Source: Woeseiaceae bacterium (GTDB lineage Bacteria; Pseudomonadota; Gammaproteobacteria; Steroidobacterales; Woeseiaceae). From it: DNA of 57,247 nt. The notes below the pieces were generated by a model. That model was not told where the DNA came from. It worked only from the letters and a program-made list of their open reading frames with translations, and did not search any database. The position numbers and the translations under genes were made by a program. Position 1 is the first letter of the stretch. Each line of letters opens with the position of its first letter. Positions 1 to 9,567 of this stretch are shown in pieces. The stretch is from positions 1-57,247 of the forward strand of contig JAJFKR010000022.1 in the NCBI GenBank assembly GCA_021773095.1, written 5' to 3'.

Positions 1-72
1 TAACCACTCCTGAAGACGCGGCTGTAACAATAAATCCTGGTCGGGTGCATACGGACGGAACGTCGTCGGCAT
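1..72 (-). CDS. IS1182-type transposase, N-terminal fragment cut by window edge
   Basis: Reading leftward from an ATG at 72-70, the 24 visible codons begin MPTTFRPYAPDQ and continue LLLQPRLQEWL. The pattern FRPY-x-P-x-Q-x-LLL-P-x-L-x-EWL is the usual beginning of IS1182-family (DDE) transposases. A GAGGA ribosome binding site sits 6 bases upstream. The gene starts only about 30 bases after the stop of the MATE gene, so the element probably inserted just downstream of it. The rest of the gene and the far inverted repeat lie outside the window. The family call rests on a short N-terminal motif. Confidence 0.6.
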   Translation of the reverse strand, partial: MPTTFRPYAPDQDLLLQPRLQEWL

Positions 73-101
73 CTTGATTCCTCATAATCACTGCCGCATT
101 A

Positions 102-1484
102 TTATCTCAGATTGCGGTTCCTACCGCGCAAACTCCTAGGCCCGCGCCTGGAGAGTCGGGCAAAACGCCAGGTCAACAAAACCGCTGCCACGCCGAGTCC
201 AACCACGAAGCCTGCCCAGACGTAATTGGGCGGGGCTTCGTAGGTGATGGCCGCAAGGTAGGCTAACGGAAACGCGAGCACCCAGAATGCAACGATGTTG
301 ATCACCATCGGCACACCGGTATCCTTGTAGCCCCGCAGTGCACCGGCGGCGCCAATTTGTACGCCGTCAGCAATCTGAAACAATGCCGCCATCAACAACA
401 GGCTGATCGCGATTCCTGTAACGGCCGCATCATCGGTGTAAAAGCCAACGACAGCATCGCGAAACACCAGCAGGAAAGCGGCCGACAAGGTCATAAAAAC
501 GGCACAAAGCACGATGCCAACAGCACCACTTAAGCGCGCTTCGGCAAGCTTTCCGGCACCGATTAGCTGCCCGACCTTCGCAGTTGTCGCAGCGCTGAGC
601 GCCAGTGGAATCATGAAGGTTGTCGACGAAAAACTGATCGCGATCTGGTGTGCGGCTGTGATCTCGGTTCCCCGTGTACCCATGAGAATAGATATGGCCG
701 AAAAAAGTCCGGCCTCCGCCGTGATAGTTATCGCAATGGGAATGCCGAGATAAATAATTTCTTTGAATGCTGACAGACGTAATGGTGCGAGTCTCGAAAA
801 AATATGAAATCGATGATAAATCGGCTTCAACCACACGTAGCTGCCGAGCGCGACCATAACGATCCACATCGATATTGCGCTGGCGTAACCACAACCAACC
901 GCACCCAAAGCCGGCGCGCCGAAATGCCCAAACATCAACACATAATTCAGGAAGACATTACAGGTCAGCCCAAGAATCGAAGTGAACATTATCGGTCGTG
1001 TATGACCTACCCCTTCGGTTGTGAACCGCAGGGCCAGAAAAATAAATATGCCGGGTGCGCCCCAGCAAATGGCACCCACATAACCCACCGTAAGATCGCG
1101 GAAGTCGGGATCGATACCAAACTTTTCAAGCAACGGCGCCGCGGCGAACTGACCGATCAAAATGATCGGTATACCCATGATCACCGACAAGTAAATTCCC
1201 TGCCGGGTATAGCGGCCAATCCGATCGAAATTGCCGACCCCGAAATGCCGTGCGACGATCGGTGATATGGCCATCAGTATGCCGAGACAGAGAGAAAAGC
1301 CAAGAAACCAAAAGCTGCCACCAACCGCGACTGCGGCTAATTCTCTGGCACCGATGCTACCGGCCATTACAGCGTCTGCGACCTGCATGCCGGCGACCGC
1401 AAGATTATTGACCATGAGCGGCCCGCCAAGGCGCAACAATGCTTTGGCTTGCGGTTTGAAGTCGGCTGCGTTGATCCTGATCAT
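102..1484 (-). CDS. MATE-family multidrug/Na+ efflux transporter
   Basis: The 460-residue protein has about twelve hydrophobic segments, the usual MATE length and topology. The N-terminal part (LRLGGPLMVNNLAVAGMQ, then DAVMAGSIGARELAAVAVG) matches the NorM-like MATE signature in helices 1-2, and a similar pattern recurs in the second half (residues about 245-290). Such proteins sit in the inner membrane and expel cationic drugs or metabolites in exchange for Na+ or H+. The substrate cannot be read from sequence. It is transcribed alone, divergent from the thiolase gene, and ends with an Arg-rich cytoplasmic tail. Confidence 0.9.
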   Translation of the reverse strand: MIRINAADFKPQAKALLRLGGPLMVNNLAVAGMQVADAVMAGSIGARELAAVAVGGSFWFLGFSLCLGILMAISPIVARHFGVGNFDRIGRYTRQGIYLSVIMGIPIILIGQFAAAPLLEKFGIDPDFRDLTVGYVGAICWGAPGIFIFLALRFTTEGVGHTRPIMFTSILGLTCNVFLNYVLMFGHFGAPALGAVGCGYASAISMWIVMVALGSYVWLKPIYHRFHIFSRLAPLRLSAFKEIIYLGIPIAITITAEAGLFSAISILMGTRGTEITAAHQIAISFSSTTFMIPLALSAATTAKVGQLIGAGKLAEARLSGAVGIVLCAVFMTLSAAFLLVFRDAVVGFYTDDAAVTGIAISLLLMAALFQIADGVQIGAAGALRGYKDTGVPMVINIVAFWVLAFPLAYLAAITYEAPPNYVWAGFVVGLGVAAVLLTWRFARLSRRGPRSLRGRNRNLR

Positions 1485-1585
1485 GCGTGCATCTTAGCTT
1501 ACGGTGACGTGCCTGGTGTGGTGTAACGAATAAATGGTGTAAGGTTGCTGCGCACCTCGGATAACAATCAAGAACGGAGACCAGC

Positions 1586-2875
1586 ATGTTGCACGACGGA
1601 CGCTCGATACGAGTTGCAGTAGTGGGTGGATCACGAATCCCTTTCTGCCGCTCACATTCTGTTTATCGGCATTGCACAAATCAGGAACTGATGGTCGCTG
1701 CGCTTGACGGCGTGATCAATCAGTATGATCTGAAAGGCCAGACTCTTGGTGAGGTTGCCCTCGGTGCCGTCATCAAACACTCCAGTGACTGGAGTCTGGC
1801 AAGGGAGTGCGTCATTGAATCCGGACTGTCCCTGCGAACGCCTGCCGTTGACTTGCAACGTGCCTGCGGCACGAGCATTGAAGCAGCCATCATGGTTGCC
1901 AACAAGATCGCACTCGGACAGATCGAGGCGGGTATCGCTGGTGGTACCGATACGGTCAGCGACGCGCCCATCGTCTACCCGGATGATTACCGCAGGGTTC
2001 TCATGGAAATTCATCGCTCGCGTTCGCCTTTGGATCGCGTGAAATCCGTTTTCAAGATTCGCCCGAAACACTTTAAGCCGAAGTTCCCGGGTGTGACGGA
2101 ACCCAGAACCGGTCTTTCCATGGGTGAGAGCACCGAGATCACGGCGAAACAATGGAACGTACAACGCGAGCATCAGGACCAGCTCGCTTTGTCGAGCCAC
2201 ATCAAGGCGGCCGGCGCATACGATGCCGGTTGGTTCAACGATCTCGTCGTGCCGTTCGAGGGCGCAGAAGAAGATAACAACATTCGACGCGACACGACCT
2301 TTGAAAAACTGGCCACGTTAAAACCGGTTTTCGATAAGAGCGAAGACGGCACCATGACGGCCGGTAACAGTACCGCACTGACAGACGGTGCCGCTGCGGT
2401 TCTGCTCGCCTCCGAGGATTGGGCGCGCAAGAAGAATCTGCCCGTCAAGGCCTACCTGACGTTTGCCAAAGCCAGCGCAGTTGACTTTATCAGCGCCGAA
2501 GGACTGCTGATGGCCCCGGCCTACGCCGTGTCCGATATGTTAAAGCAGGCGAATTTAAATCTGCAGGACTTTGACTTCTACGAAATTCACGAGGCATTCG
2601 CCGCGCAAACGGTCGCAACTCTGAAAGCCTGGCAGTCTGATGATTTTTGCCGCAACAAACTGGGCCGCAACGCATCCATGGGGCCGATCGACCTGGCGCG
2701 TCTGAACACCAAGGGTGGCAGCATCGCAATCGGTCATCCATTTGCGGCAACCGGTGCGCGTATTATCGCTACCATGGCGAAGCTGTTGCACGAACAAGGC
2801 TCTGGCCGCGGCCTGATATCCATTTGTACCGCTGGCGGCATGGGCGTTACTGCAATTATGGAAGCCGCGCAGTAA
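1586..2875 (+). CDS. acetyl-CoA C-acyltransferase (FadI-type thiolase)
   Basis: This 429-residue thiolase catalyses the last step of fatty acid beta-oxidation, or the reverse condensation. The nucleophilic cysteine is in RACGTS (residues about 91-96). The other catalytic blocks follow in order: EIHEAFAAQ, the GHPFAATG histidine loop and the C-terminal CTAGGMG cysteine. The length and the AGGTDTVSDAPI segment resemble E. coli FadI more than the shorter 390-residue FadA or AtoB type. The start has a GGAGA site 7 bases upstream. No FadJ partner is next to it. It is followed after 21 bases by a symporter gene, so the two may be cotranscribed. Chain-length preference is unknown. Confidence 0.9.
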   Translation: MLHDGRSIRVAVVGGSRIPFCRSHSVYRHCTNQELMVAALDGVINQYDLKGQTLGEVALGAVIKHSSDWSLARECVIESGLSLRTPAVDLQRACGTSIEAAIMVANKIALGQIEAGIAGGTDTVSDAPIVYPDDYRRVLMEIHRSRSPLDRVKSVFKIRPKHFKPKFPGVTEPRTGLSMGESTEITAKQWNVQREHQDQLALSSHIKAAGAYDAGWFNDLVVPFEGAEEDNNIRRDTTFEKLATLKPVFDKSEDGTMTAGNSTALTDGAAAVLLASEDWARKKNLPVKAYLTFAKASAVDFISAEGLLMAPAYAVSDMLKQANLNLQDFDFYEIHEAFAAQTVATLKAWQSDDFCRNKLGRNASMGPIDLARLNTKGGSIAIGHPFAATGARIIATMAKLLHEQGSGRGLISICTAGGMGVTAIMEAAQ

Positions 2876-2896
2876 CAACACGACCCCAGGAGTTCC

Positions 2897-4603
2897 ATGG
2901 CAGGATTTAGCGCATTTCTTGCGACGTTGAATGGCATTCTTTGGCATGACTACGTGCTGTACGCGATCATCTGCACCGGCATCGTTTTTACTGTCTGGAG
3001 CGGCTTTTGTCAGTATCGGGCGTTAACGCACGGTCCTGCGGTTTTGCGTGGTGTTTACGACGACCCGAATGATCCGGGCGCAATTAACCATTTCCAGGCT
3101 CTGTCCGCCGCATTATCGGCAACCGTTGGTCTTGGCAACATCGGTGGTGTAGCCCTGGCAATAGCGCTGGGAGGCCCGGGAGCGGTTTTCTGGATGTGGG
3201 TAATCGGGCTGCTAGGCATGTCAATCAAACTCACCGAAGTCACCTTGTCGATGCTCTATCGCAATACCGACGATCCCGACAATCCGCACGGCGGTCCCAT
3301 GTGGGTGGCGCACAACGCACTTGAAAAGAAAGGGATGGCCGGGCTGGGTCGAACAATCGGTGTCATCTTTTGCATCACGCTACTCATTTCGACGGCGACC
3401 GGTGGCAATATGTTCCAGGCATGGAATGTTGGCGAGTTGACTCAGGCATACTTCAATGTGCCGAGCTGGATTTCCGGCGTCGTACTCGCCGTGTTAGTCG
3501 GCGCTGTCATTATTGGCGGCATCAAACGAATCGGCAAGGTCGCCGGAACACTCGTACCGTTTATGGTTGTCCTTTATCTGGGCTCCGGCCTCTACGTGCT
3601 TAGCGTCAATTTCGGTGATATTCCGAACATCTTTGCCTTGATCGTCAGGTCGGCCTTTGCGCCAACAGAGGCGACTGGTGCATTCATAGGCGGCACCGCA
3701 GCATCCGCATTTTTGTTCGGACTCAAGCGCGCAGTGTTCTCCAATGAGGCAGGACAGGGCTCATCACCGATCGCTCACTCGGCTGCAAAAACGGACGAAC
3801 CCGTAAGAGAAGGAATCGTTGCCGGCCTCGAGCCATTTATCGACACGGTCGTGGTTTGTACTTTCACAGCTCTGATCATTCTTTCGACCGGCATCTGGAA
3901 TCGCGCTCCTGACGTTGCGCTCGACAAGCTTCCGACCGCTGTGAAGACGGAGGCTGGCTGGCAGTTTTCGCAAACCCGCGCACCTGGAAATGACTGGTTG
4001 ATTGACGACCGTGTCATGCTGATTGTCAAAGGCGATGCGAATGACACGACAGGAAATGCCCTGCATCGTGTCGAAGGTGTCATCGAGGCGGTTGCTGACG
4101 GCTTCGTAGTTAACTGGACACCGGTCGTCAGTGCACAAATGCCATCGACGATTGATGGCGGCATGTATCGCAACTACGTCGGCGCAACATTAACGGCAAA
4201 AGCGTTCGACAGCGTAACGCCCGGTCTCGGTAAGTGGATGATTTCAATTGCCGCCTGGCTATTCGCAATATCGACAATGATCTCGTGGAGTTATTACGGC
4301 GAGCAAGGCATAGTTTATCTCGCGGGTGATAAATCCGTACTACCGTACAAACTCGTTTATTGCCTGTTAATTGTCATTGCGACACTAGGCATTATCAAAA
4401 CTGATGCCGACCTCGACAACATTACGGGTGTCGGCACAGCCGTCATGCTGTTTGCGAACATTCCTATCTGCTGGCTCTTCGGCAACCAGGCGATGAAGGC
4501 GTATAAAGATTACGTTGCCAAACTCAAGTCGGGTCGCATGGGGCCGGACCACCCACCACCACATCTTGACGACTTGTTGTCCGGCCGGGACGTGCAAAAA
4601 TAG
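2897..4603 (+). CDS. alanine/glycine:cation symporter (AGCS family)
   Basis: This is a 568-residue inner-membrane protein of the sodium:alanine symporter family, taking up small neutral amino acids with Na+. The family block ATVGLGNIGGVALAIALGGP (about residues 75-94) and the later NEAGQGSSPIAHSAA segment (about 286-300) are clear. It is longer than the usual 440-500 residues. A hydrophilic insertion of roughly 100 residues lies between about 340 and 440, rich in beta-prone sequence, between two membrane segments. It has a good AGGAG ribosome binding site. Its stop abuts that of a gene on the opposite strand. Confidence 0.9.
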   Translation: MAGFSAFLATLNGILWHDYVLYAIICTGIVFTVWSGFCQYRALTHGPAVLRGVYDDPNDPGAINHFQALSAALSATVGLGNIGGVALAIALGGPGAVFWMWVIGLLGMSIKLTEVTLSMLYRNTDDPDNPHGGPMWVAHNALEKKGMAGLGRTIGVIFCITLLISTATGGNMFQAWNVGELTQAYFNVPSWISGVVLAVLVGAVIIGGIKRIGKVAGTLVPFMVVLYLGSGLYVLSVNFGDIPNIFALIVRSAFAPTEATGAFIGGTAASAFLFGLKRAVFSNEAGQGSSPIAHSAAKTDEPVREGIVAGLEPFIDTVVVCTFTALIILSTGIWNRAPDVALDKLPTAVKTEAGWQFSQTRAPGNDWLIDDRVMLIVKGDANDTTGNALHRVEGVIEAVADGFVVNWTPVVSAQMPSTIDGGMYRNYVGATLTAKAFDSVTPGLGKWMISIAAWLFAISTMISWSYYGEQGIVYLAGDKSVLPYKLVYCLLIVIATLGIIKTDADLDNITGVGTAVMLFANIPICWLFGNQAMKAYKDYVAKLKSGRMGPDHPPPHLDDLLSGRDVQK

Positions 4604-5029
4604 TTAGTTGCGTTGCTTTCGCTGAACGGCGCTGAGGATCTTGTCAAGACGATCCTTCGCCTGCGCGGTAACCCCACCACGCTTGACCTCGTCGACAACG
4701 AAGGATTCCAGGCGTCCAACGATATCGTCGATATCCTGATCGCCAAAAGGACGTGGCTGGTCGATTTCTTCCGGTGAATTACTAACAGCACCAAAGAGAT
4801 TGATCCATTGCTCGGATTGTTTACCCCATGCCAAGAGGTGGTAAAACTGCAATCCGGGCGTGCCGTCCGTGGTTTTTACAATGCTGATGATTCCGGCGAC
4901 CAGGGACGCCGGCACAAGAATGAGGTCGCGCAGGCCATCGACGAGCAGCTTGATTTGCAGGACACCAAGGTCGCGCAACAGCGTCCAGCGCGCCGTCTCG
5001 GAATCCGTATCCTGAGGTGTTGTTTTCAT
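4604..5029 (-). CDS. conserved hypothetical protein
   Basis: I do not recognise a named family. The 141-residue protein (start chosen at MKTTPQDTD; an in-frame ATG lies 10 codons upstream) has one hydrophobic stretch, LLVDGLRDLILVPASLVAGIIS cut short here as residues about 33-55. A mostly acidic soluble part with a basic C-terminus follows. It could be a small membrane-associated protein. It converges with the symporter gene and the two stop codons are adjacent. It is divergent from hemH. Codon use looks like that of its neighbours, so I regard it as real. Confidence 0.65.
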   Translation of the reverse strand: MKTTPQDTDSETARWTLLRDLGVLQIKLLVDGLRDLILVPASLVAGIISIVKTTDGTPGLQFYHLLAWGKQSEQWINLFGAVSNSPEEIDQPRPFGDQDIDDIVGRLESFVVDEVKRGGVTAQAKDRLDKILSAVQRKQRN

Positions 5030-5143
5030 CAGTTCATCACTTCGACAAATGTCAATCAAGACAATCGATTATAGACGTATTCACTGGCATGCGGCGGTTC
5101 TTTGCAGTAGTGTTGAGCGCGTTAGAAACCGGTCTCCGAGACT

Positions 5144-6208
5144 ATGCCGACGTACCAATCAACGCCGCAGTTCGAACACGGACTCCCCGAGTCCACAGGA
5201 TTTCTTGTCGTGAATCTCGGCACGCCGGATGCGCCGACCACCGGCGCTGTCCGTCGATTCCTCAGAGAATTTCTTTCCGACCCACACGTTATTCAGTACC
5301 CGCGGCTGCTCTGGTGGTTGATTCTCAATTTCATCATATTGCTGATCCGGCCGTCGCGCTCGGCTGCCGCATACCGAAAGATATGGACCGAGCACGGCTC
5401 CCCGTTGATGATCCATTCACAGGAGATAACGAGAAAACTGCGTGAGCGCATGGCATCTGCTTTGGACGGCGCCGTACACATGGAACTCGCCATGACTTAC
5501 GGTGAACCTTCCATTGCTACAGCGATTAACAAGCTGATGACGCAGGACGTTCAACGTATCATCACGCTGCCGCTGTACCCGCAATACTCGGGCACCACGA
5601 CCGCGGCTGTAATCGATGCTGTCGCACATCACCTTGAACAATTGCGTGCGGCGCCGGAGTCTGTCTGTATCAACGACTACCACGATGCCCCTGGCTACAT
5701 TGATGCACTCGCCACCAGCATCCGCGAGGACCGCACACGAAACGGTCGTGGCGAGAAACTCCTGATGTCCTTTCATGGCGTGCCAATAAGCACCTTGCGC
5801 GATGGCGACCCGTACCATCAACAGTGTCAGAAGACTGCAAAAATGCTCGCTGAGCGATTGCAGCTCAGTGACGACGACTGGTTACTCTCTTTTCAATCTC
5901 GAGTGGGTCGCGAAGAGTGGCTGACGCCTTTTACTGACAAGACCGTCACAGAACTTGGCACACAAGGGCTGAAGCGCATCGACGTCGTGTGTCCGGGTTT
6001 TTCAACGGACTGCCTCGAAACCCTTGAAGAAATAGCGATGCAAAACGCAGCATTCTTCAAAGACGCCGGCGGCGATTCTTTACACTATATCCCTGCACTT
6101 AACTCGCGCGATGATCACGTGCAGTTCCTCGCAGCATTGCTGCAACAGAGCATCGAGAGCTCGCGGGCAATTCCCGGTACCACAGAACCAATGGAGGCTT
6201 CCGCATGA
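5144..6208 (+). CDS. hemH: ferrochelatase
   Basis: HemH inserts Fe2+ into protoporphyrin IX, the last step of heme synthesis. The 354-residue product opens with GFLVVNLGTPDAP, the family N-terminal signature. It carries YGEPSI, the LPLYPQYSGTT block, the SFHGVP metal-binding histidine motif and a late CPGFSTDCLETLEEI block, all in the expected order. The length is normal for proteobacteria. The stop overlaps the start of the next gene in an ATGA, so the two are translationally coupled. hemF and hemB lie elsewhere in this window, so heme genes are scattered rather than clustered. Confidence 0.97.
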   Translation: MPTYQSTPQFEHGLPESTGFLVVNLGTPDAPTTGAVRRFLREFLSDPHVIQYPRLLWWLILNFIILLIRPSRSAAAYRKIWTEHGSPLMIHSQEITRKLRERMASALDGAVHMELAMTYGEPSIATAINKLMTQDVQRIITLPLYPQYSGTTTAAVIDAVAHHLEQLRAAPESVCINDYHDAPGYIDALATSIREDRTRNGRGEKLLMSFHGVPISTLRDGDPYHQQCQKTAKMLAERLQLSDDDWLLSFQSRVGREEWLTPFTDKTVTELGTQGLKRIDVVCPGFSTDCLETLEEIAMQNAAFFKDAGGDSLHYIPALNSRDDHVQFLAALLQQSIESSRAIPGTTEPMEASA

Positions 6209-6972
6209 GTGGCATCGGTCGCTTTCTGGAATTTTCTGTCCGCACGGCGGACATCCTCGAGTCACTGCACTTTTACAAGACACTGGGATTCGCGGAGCTC
6301 GAAATCGGCGACATGTGGCCACACAAGTATGCGGTTGTCAGTGACGGCGAACTCAATATCGGATTGCACGAACGCGACTTCGATGCGCCGGCCATCACGT
6401 TTGTACAGCAGGATATTGCCAGGCATGCACGCTCGATGTCCGACCACGGTTTTGAGTTCAGCTTTATGCAGCTCGACGAAGATGCATTTAACGAACTCGG
6501 CTTTCCCGACCGCGATGGCCACATGATTACCATGCTTGAGGCACGGACATTTCACTTGAGTGATGGTGATGAAAGTGATTCGCAATGCGGCAATTGGTTC
6601 GAGCTAACTCTGCCCGTACGCGACGCGCTCAGAGCCGCACAGTTCTGGGCTCCGATAGCACCGACACTTTTGGAAATGCGTGAAGAACCGACGACTCACA
6701 TGAGATTCGGGGCCGACGGCGTCCCGCTCGGATTATCGGAGAGCATTGCCGTAGAAGTGCCATCGTTGTGCTTCAAATGCCATGACAGACACGCCCTGAT
6801 GGGCCTGCTCGAACAGAACGGCATGGCATTTGAGAAGTTCCCAGGCTTCGAAGGAGCGTTCGTCGCTATCAAGGCACCGGAAGGAACGGTGTTATTCGCT
6901 TTCGAAGAAGACTTTCTCGGCGAAAAATACGAAGTTGATGAATCCGGCGACGTCAGAGATTTCCCACGCTAG
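6205..6972 (+). CDS. VOC-fold (glyoxalase/dioxygenase superfamily) protein
   Basis: The 255-residue protein has two vicinal-oxygen-chelate modules. The first is residues about 1-110 (FLEFSVRTADILESLHFYKT, ending in FPDRDGHMITMLEAR). The second is about 125-240 (NWFELTLPVRDALRAAQFWA, ending in APEGTVLFAFEED). This is the usual fold of glyoxalase I, extradiol dioxygenases and bleomycin-resistance proteins. Metal ligands are not obvious in both halves, so catalysis is uncertain. The start overlaps hemH by four bases, implying joint expression, but no link to heme is known to me. Confidence 0.8.
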   Translation: MSGIGRFLEFSVRTADILESLHFYKTLGFAELEIGDMWPHKYAVVSDGELNIGLHERDFDAPAITFVQQDIARHARSMSDHGFEFSFMQLDEDAFNELGFPDRDGHMITMLEARTFHLSDGDESDSQCGNWFELTLPVRDALRAAQFWAPIAPTLLEMREEPTTHMRFGADGVPLGLSESIAVEVPSLCFKCHDRHALMGLLEQNGMAFEKFPGFEGAFVAIKAPEGTVLFAFEEDFLGEKYEVDESGDVRDFPR

Positions 6973-6987
6973 CTGCAAGCCTGCAGA

Positions 6988-7770
6988 TCAGTAGTCGCGC
7001 TTGACGCCCATTCGGCCCATGATCCAGCTACCGAGTGGTGACCTTAGGACCGGAACCAGGAATCTGTACAGTCGACCGGAAATATATTGCGATTTACCTC
7101 GCTCCAGCGCCGCCAGACCTTCGCGAATAACGACGTCGGCGTCATACCAGATGAATGCGGGTGAATTGGTTTTCATGCGGGTTAGTTCATCAGAGAGATG
7201 AAAATCGGTGTGTGTAAACCCAGGGCACAGTGCCAGAACATTCACACCACGACCGCGAACGGTCGCAGCAAGCCCTTTTGACAACGCGACTAAATATGCC
7301 TTGGTGGGCCCGTAACTGGTGTCGCCGGACAATGAGACCAAGCCCGCGACCGACGCCACGTTCAACACGCGTCCAAAACCCCTTTCGACCATTGGCGGAA
7401 TGAAGTGATGACACATTCCTGCAACCGAAGTCATCATGAGTTCGATGTATGCCTGTTGTGCTGGCCAGTCGCGATCGCTTAGCAGGTCCGGGCCAACGGC
7501 TCCGGCATTATTGATCAGGTAGTCAACCTCGAGGCCGCGTTCGCGGACGTCGGCAAACAATCTTGATGTTGCTCCCGGATCGGACAGGTCGGCCTGAATA
7601 ATATCAATGGCGATGTTGAATTCGTCGCTGAGCTCGTGCGCCAGCTTTTCCATGGGCTCTGTTCGGCGCGCCACAAGAATAAGATTTTTTCCCCTGCTTG
7701 CTAGTTGGCGCGCGAATTCGGCACCCAGTCCCGCTGAGGCTCCGGTGATCAATACTCTGGGTTCTGTCAT
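6988..7770 (-). CDS. short-chain dehydrogenase/reductase (SDR)
   Basis: This is a classical SDR of 260 residues using NAD(P)H. It shows the TGASAGLGAEFA nucleotide-binding loop near the N-terminus, the NNAGA motif, and the catalytic Ser with YxxxK in SYGPTKAYL. A hydrophobic C-terminal third follows, as in the DltE/YqjQ-like fatty or sterol oxidoreductases. The start was set at MTEPRV because an AGGA lies 9 bases upstream, although ATG-CTG-ATG offers a start two codons earlier and the open frame runs much further. It follows the fructosamine kinase gene by 11 bases, so both are likely in one transcript. The substrate is unknown. Confidence 0.88.
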   Translation of the reverse strand: MTEPRVLITGASAGLGAEFARQLASRGKNLILVARRTEPMEKLAHELSDEFNIAIDIIQADLSDPGATSRLFADVRERGLEVDYLINNAGAVGPDLLSDRDWPAQQAYIELMMTSVAGMCHHFIPPMVERGFGRVLNVASVAGLVSLSGDTSYGPTKAYLVALSKGLAATVRGRGVNVLALCPGFTHTDFHLSDELTRMKTNSPAFIWYDADVVIREGLAALERGKSQYISGRLYRFLVPVLRSPLGSWIMGRMGVKRDY

Positions 7771-7781
7771 CAGCATTATTC

Positions 7782-8651
7782 CTAAAGTAGTTCGTCGACG
7801 AGGCTGATGGCTCTGCCCAGATAACCGCTGCCAAAAAGATTCAGGTGATTTAGCACATGATATAGCTGGTACAGGCATTGGCGCTCCTGGTGTCCTTCCC
7901 CCAGCGGCCAGCTGGACTCATAGGCATCGTAAAACTCTTTGCCAAAACCACCAAATAAGCGCGTCATCGCAAGGTCGGTCTCCCGGTCGCCGTAATAAAC
8001 CGCTGGATCGAAAATGACGGGTCTGCCGTCACTGCAGCCCCGGTTGCCGCCCCAGAGGTCGCCGTGCAACAACGAGGCATCAGGACTGACGGCGTCGAAG
8101 TAGATTGGCAATCGTTTCAGCAGTCGTGCGCCGCGCTCCTGCAGTTCCCCACCGAAACCGTTTTGTGCTGCGAGACGCAGCTGGAAGTCCAGCCGCTGCT
8201 CGCGAAAGAAATCGACCCAGTTATCGCTCCATGGGTTGTGCTGTGTCGTCAAACCAATGGTGTTGTCGCGATGCCAACCGTATTGTTCATTGCATACACG
8301 ATGCAGTTGCGCGAGTTGCTCACCAAAACGACGCTCGAGCGCCGCATTCGGTCTCTCGAGATCGAGCCACTCCATCGCGATGAAAACAAGCGACTCATTC
8401 GCTGCGCTCGCAACCACCCGTGGGACGCGAATCGTGCCCGTCTTTGCGATTTCAGAAAGACCCTCGGCTTCTGCGGCAAACATTTCGGCTGCCGACAAGG
8501 GCCCCGTTTTCACGAACAGATCACGCGTGTCGCCGGCCAGCCGCCAGGCAGCACTAATATCGCCACCACTAACTGGCTTCGGGGCAATTTCGCGCTTGAC
8601 ACAGACACCGGCGCTGTCGAGATGCTTATAAATGGATGACCAGTTGGGCAT
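7782..8651 (-). CDS. fructosamine/ketosamine-3-kinase family protein
   Basis: The 289-residue protein matches bacterial fructosamine kinases (E. coli YniA is 286), which phosphorylate sugar adducts on proteins so that they fall apart, a form of deglycation repair. The catalytic loop LLHGDLWGGN and the metal-binding FDPAVYYGDRETDLAM are both present, after an N-terminal KTGP ATP-binding lysine region. It belongs to the aminoglycoside-phosphotransferase fold, but the D-P-A-x-Y-x-G-x-R-E block is diagnostic for the deglycation group. It lies between an exonuclease gene and an SDR gene, all read leftward with short gaps. Confidence 0.9.
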   Translation of the reverse strand: MPNWSSIYKHLDSAGVCVKREIAPKPVSGGDISAAWRLAGDTRDLFVKTGPLSAAEMFAAEAEGLSEIAKTGTIRVPRVVASAANESLVFIAMEWLDLERPNAALERRFGEQLAQLHRVCNEQYGWHRDNTIGLTTQHNPWSDNWVDFFREQRLDFQLRLAAQNGFGGELQERGARLLKRLPIYFDAVSPDASLLHGDLWGGNRGCSDGRPVIFDPAVYYGDRETDLAMTRLFGGFGKEFYDAYESSWPLGEGHQERQCLYQLYHVLNHLNLFGSGYLGRAISLVDELL

Positions 8652-8668
8652 GTCTGGTCCGTTGCGTC

Positions 8669-9559
8669 CTAGTGGCGGTAAATATCCGAGACGCGCTCTG
8701 CCTGACGTCGCAGCGCCATACCAATACCGGCCTCGTCATATAGTGCATTGATCTTGCCAAGGCTGGGTGCAGACGGTTGCATTAAAGCCTCGACATTTTT
8801 CATGGGAGCATCGCAGGCTATGCCGGTCAGTCGGCGCGCAAGGTATGCGTCCTCTTTATGAGTATCGAGCTTTGCAGCCAGTGTTTTTGAGCCACGCACA
8901 TTCACTTCGTGAACCCTGTCGAGATTGGCATATATGTCGTCAAGGCAGCCAAAGTGCTCCAGTAACCCGGTCGCGGTCTTCTTGCCGACGCCGGGTACGC
9001 CTTTGATGTTGTCCACAGCATCGCCCGCAAGAGCGAGAAAATCCGCGATTTGCTCTGGCCAGACGCCAAATGAATCCGGGATTTGCTCATAGCGGATCTT
9101 ACCCTTGCCTGCGAAGTCCCAAAATATATCTTGCCGGGTCAGCAACTGCGTCAGGTCTTTGTCACGAGTAACGATCGTCGAGGGCCGGCCTTTTTCACGG
9201 CCGTGATGTACCAGTGTCCCGATCAGATCGTCAGCTTCGTAGGCGGGACTACTGTGCCCCATCAGTCCGAGTGCGCGTACAAATCGCCGGCATTGTTCAA
9301 ATTGACGTTTTAGCTCTGGCGGGGCCGGGTCTCTATTCGCTTTGTACTCAGGATAGATTTCCGTGCGAAACGACTCGGTCATGCTCTCGTCGAACAACAC
9401 GGCTATGTACTCGGGTGTGACCTGCTCCATGAAGTCGCCAATAAAGCGGCAGAATCCGTACAGCGCGTTTACCGGGTTGCCATTGTCATCAACCATGTCC
9501 TCGGGCATCGAGTAGTACGCCCGAAAAACATACACACTGGCATCAATCAGATATTGCAT
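8669..9559 (-). CDS. 5'-3' exonuclease (PolA N-domain/ExoIX-like flap nuclease)
   Basis: This free-standing 296-residue protein corresponds to the 5' nuclease domain of DNA polymerase I. It has MQYLIDASVYVFRAYY at the start, then the acidic metal-site blocks AVLFDE, YEADDLIGTL and TRDKDLTQLL. The helix-hairpin-helix GDAVDNIKGVPGVGKKTA follows at about residues 180-197. It would remove RNA primers or 5' flaps. All the main acidic residues are kept, unlike degenerate ExoIX. It starts the leftward group with the kinase and SDR genes. A REP-like palindrome lies just upstream. Confidence 0.92.
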   Translation of the reverse strand: MQYLIDASVYVFRAYYSMPEDMVDDNGNPVNALYGFCRFIGDFMEQVTPEYIAVLFDESMTESFRTEIYPEYKANRDPAPPELKRQFEQCRRFVRALGLMGHSSPAYEADDLIGTLVHHGREKGRPSTIVTRDKDLTQLLTRQDIFWDFAGKGKIRYEQIPDSFGVWPEQIADFLALAGDAVDNIKGVPGVGKKTATGLLEHFGCLDDIYANLDRVHEVNVRGSKTLAAKLDTHKEDAYLARRLTGIACDAPMKNVEALMQPSAPSLGKINALYDEAGIGMALRRQAERVSDIYRH

Positions 9560-9567
9560 ATCACTAA

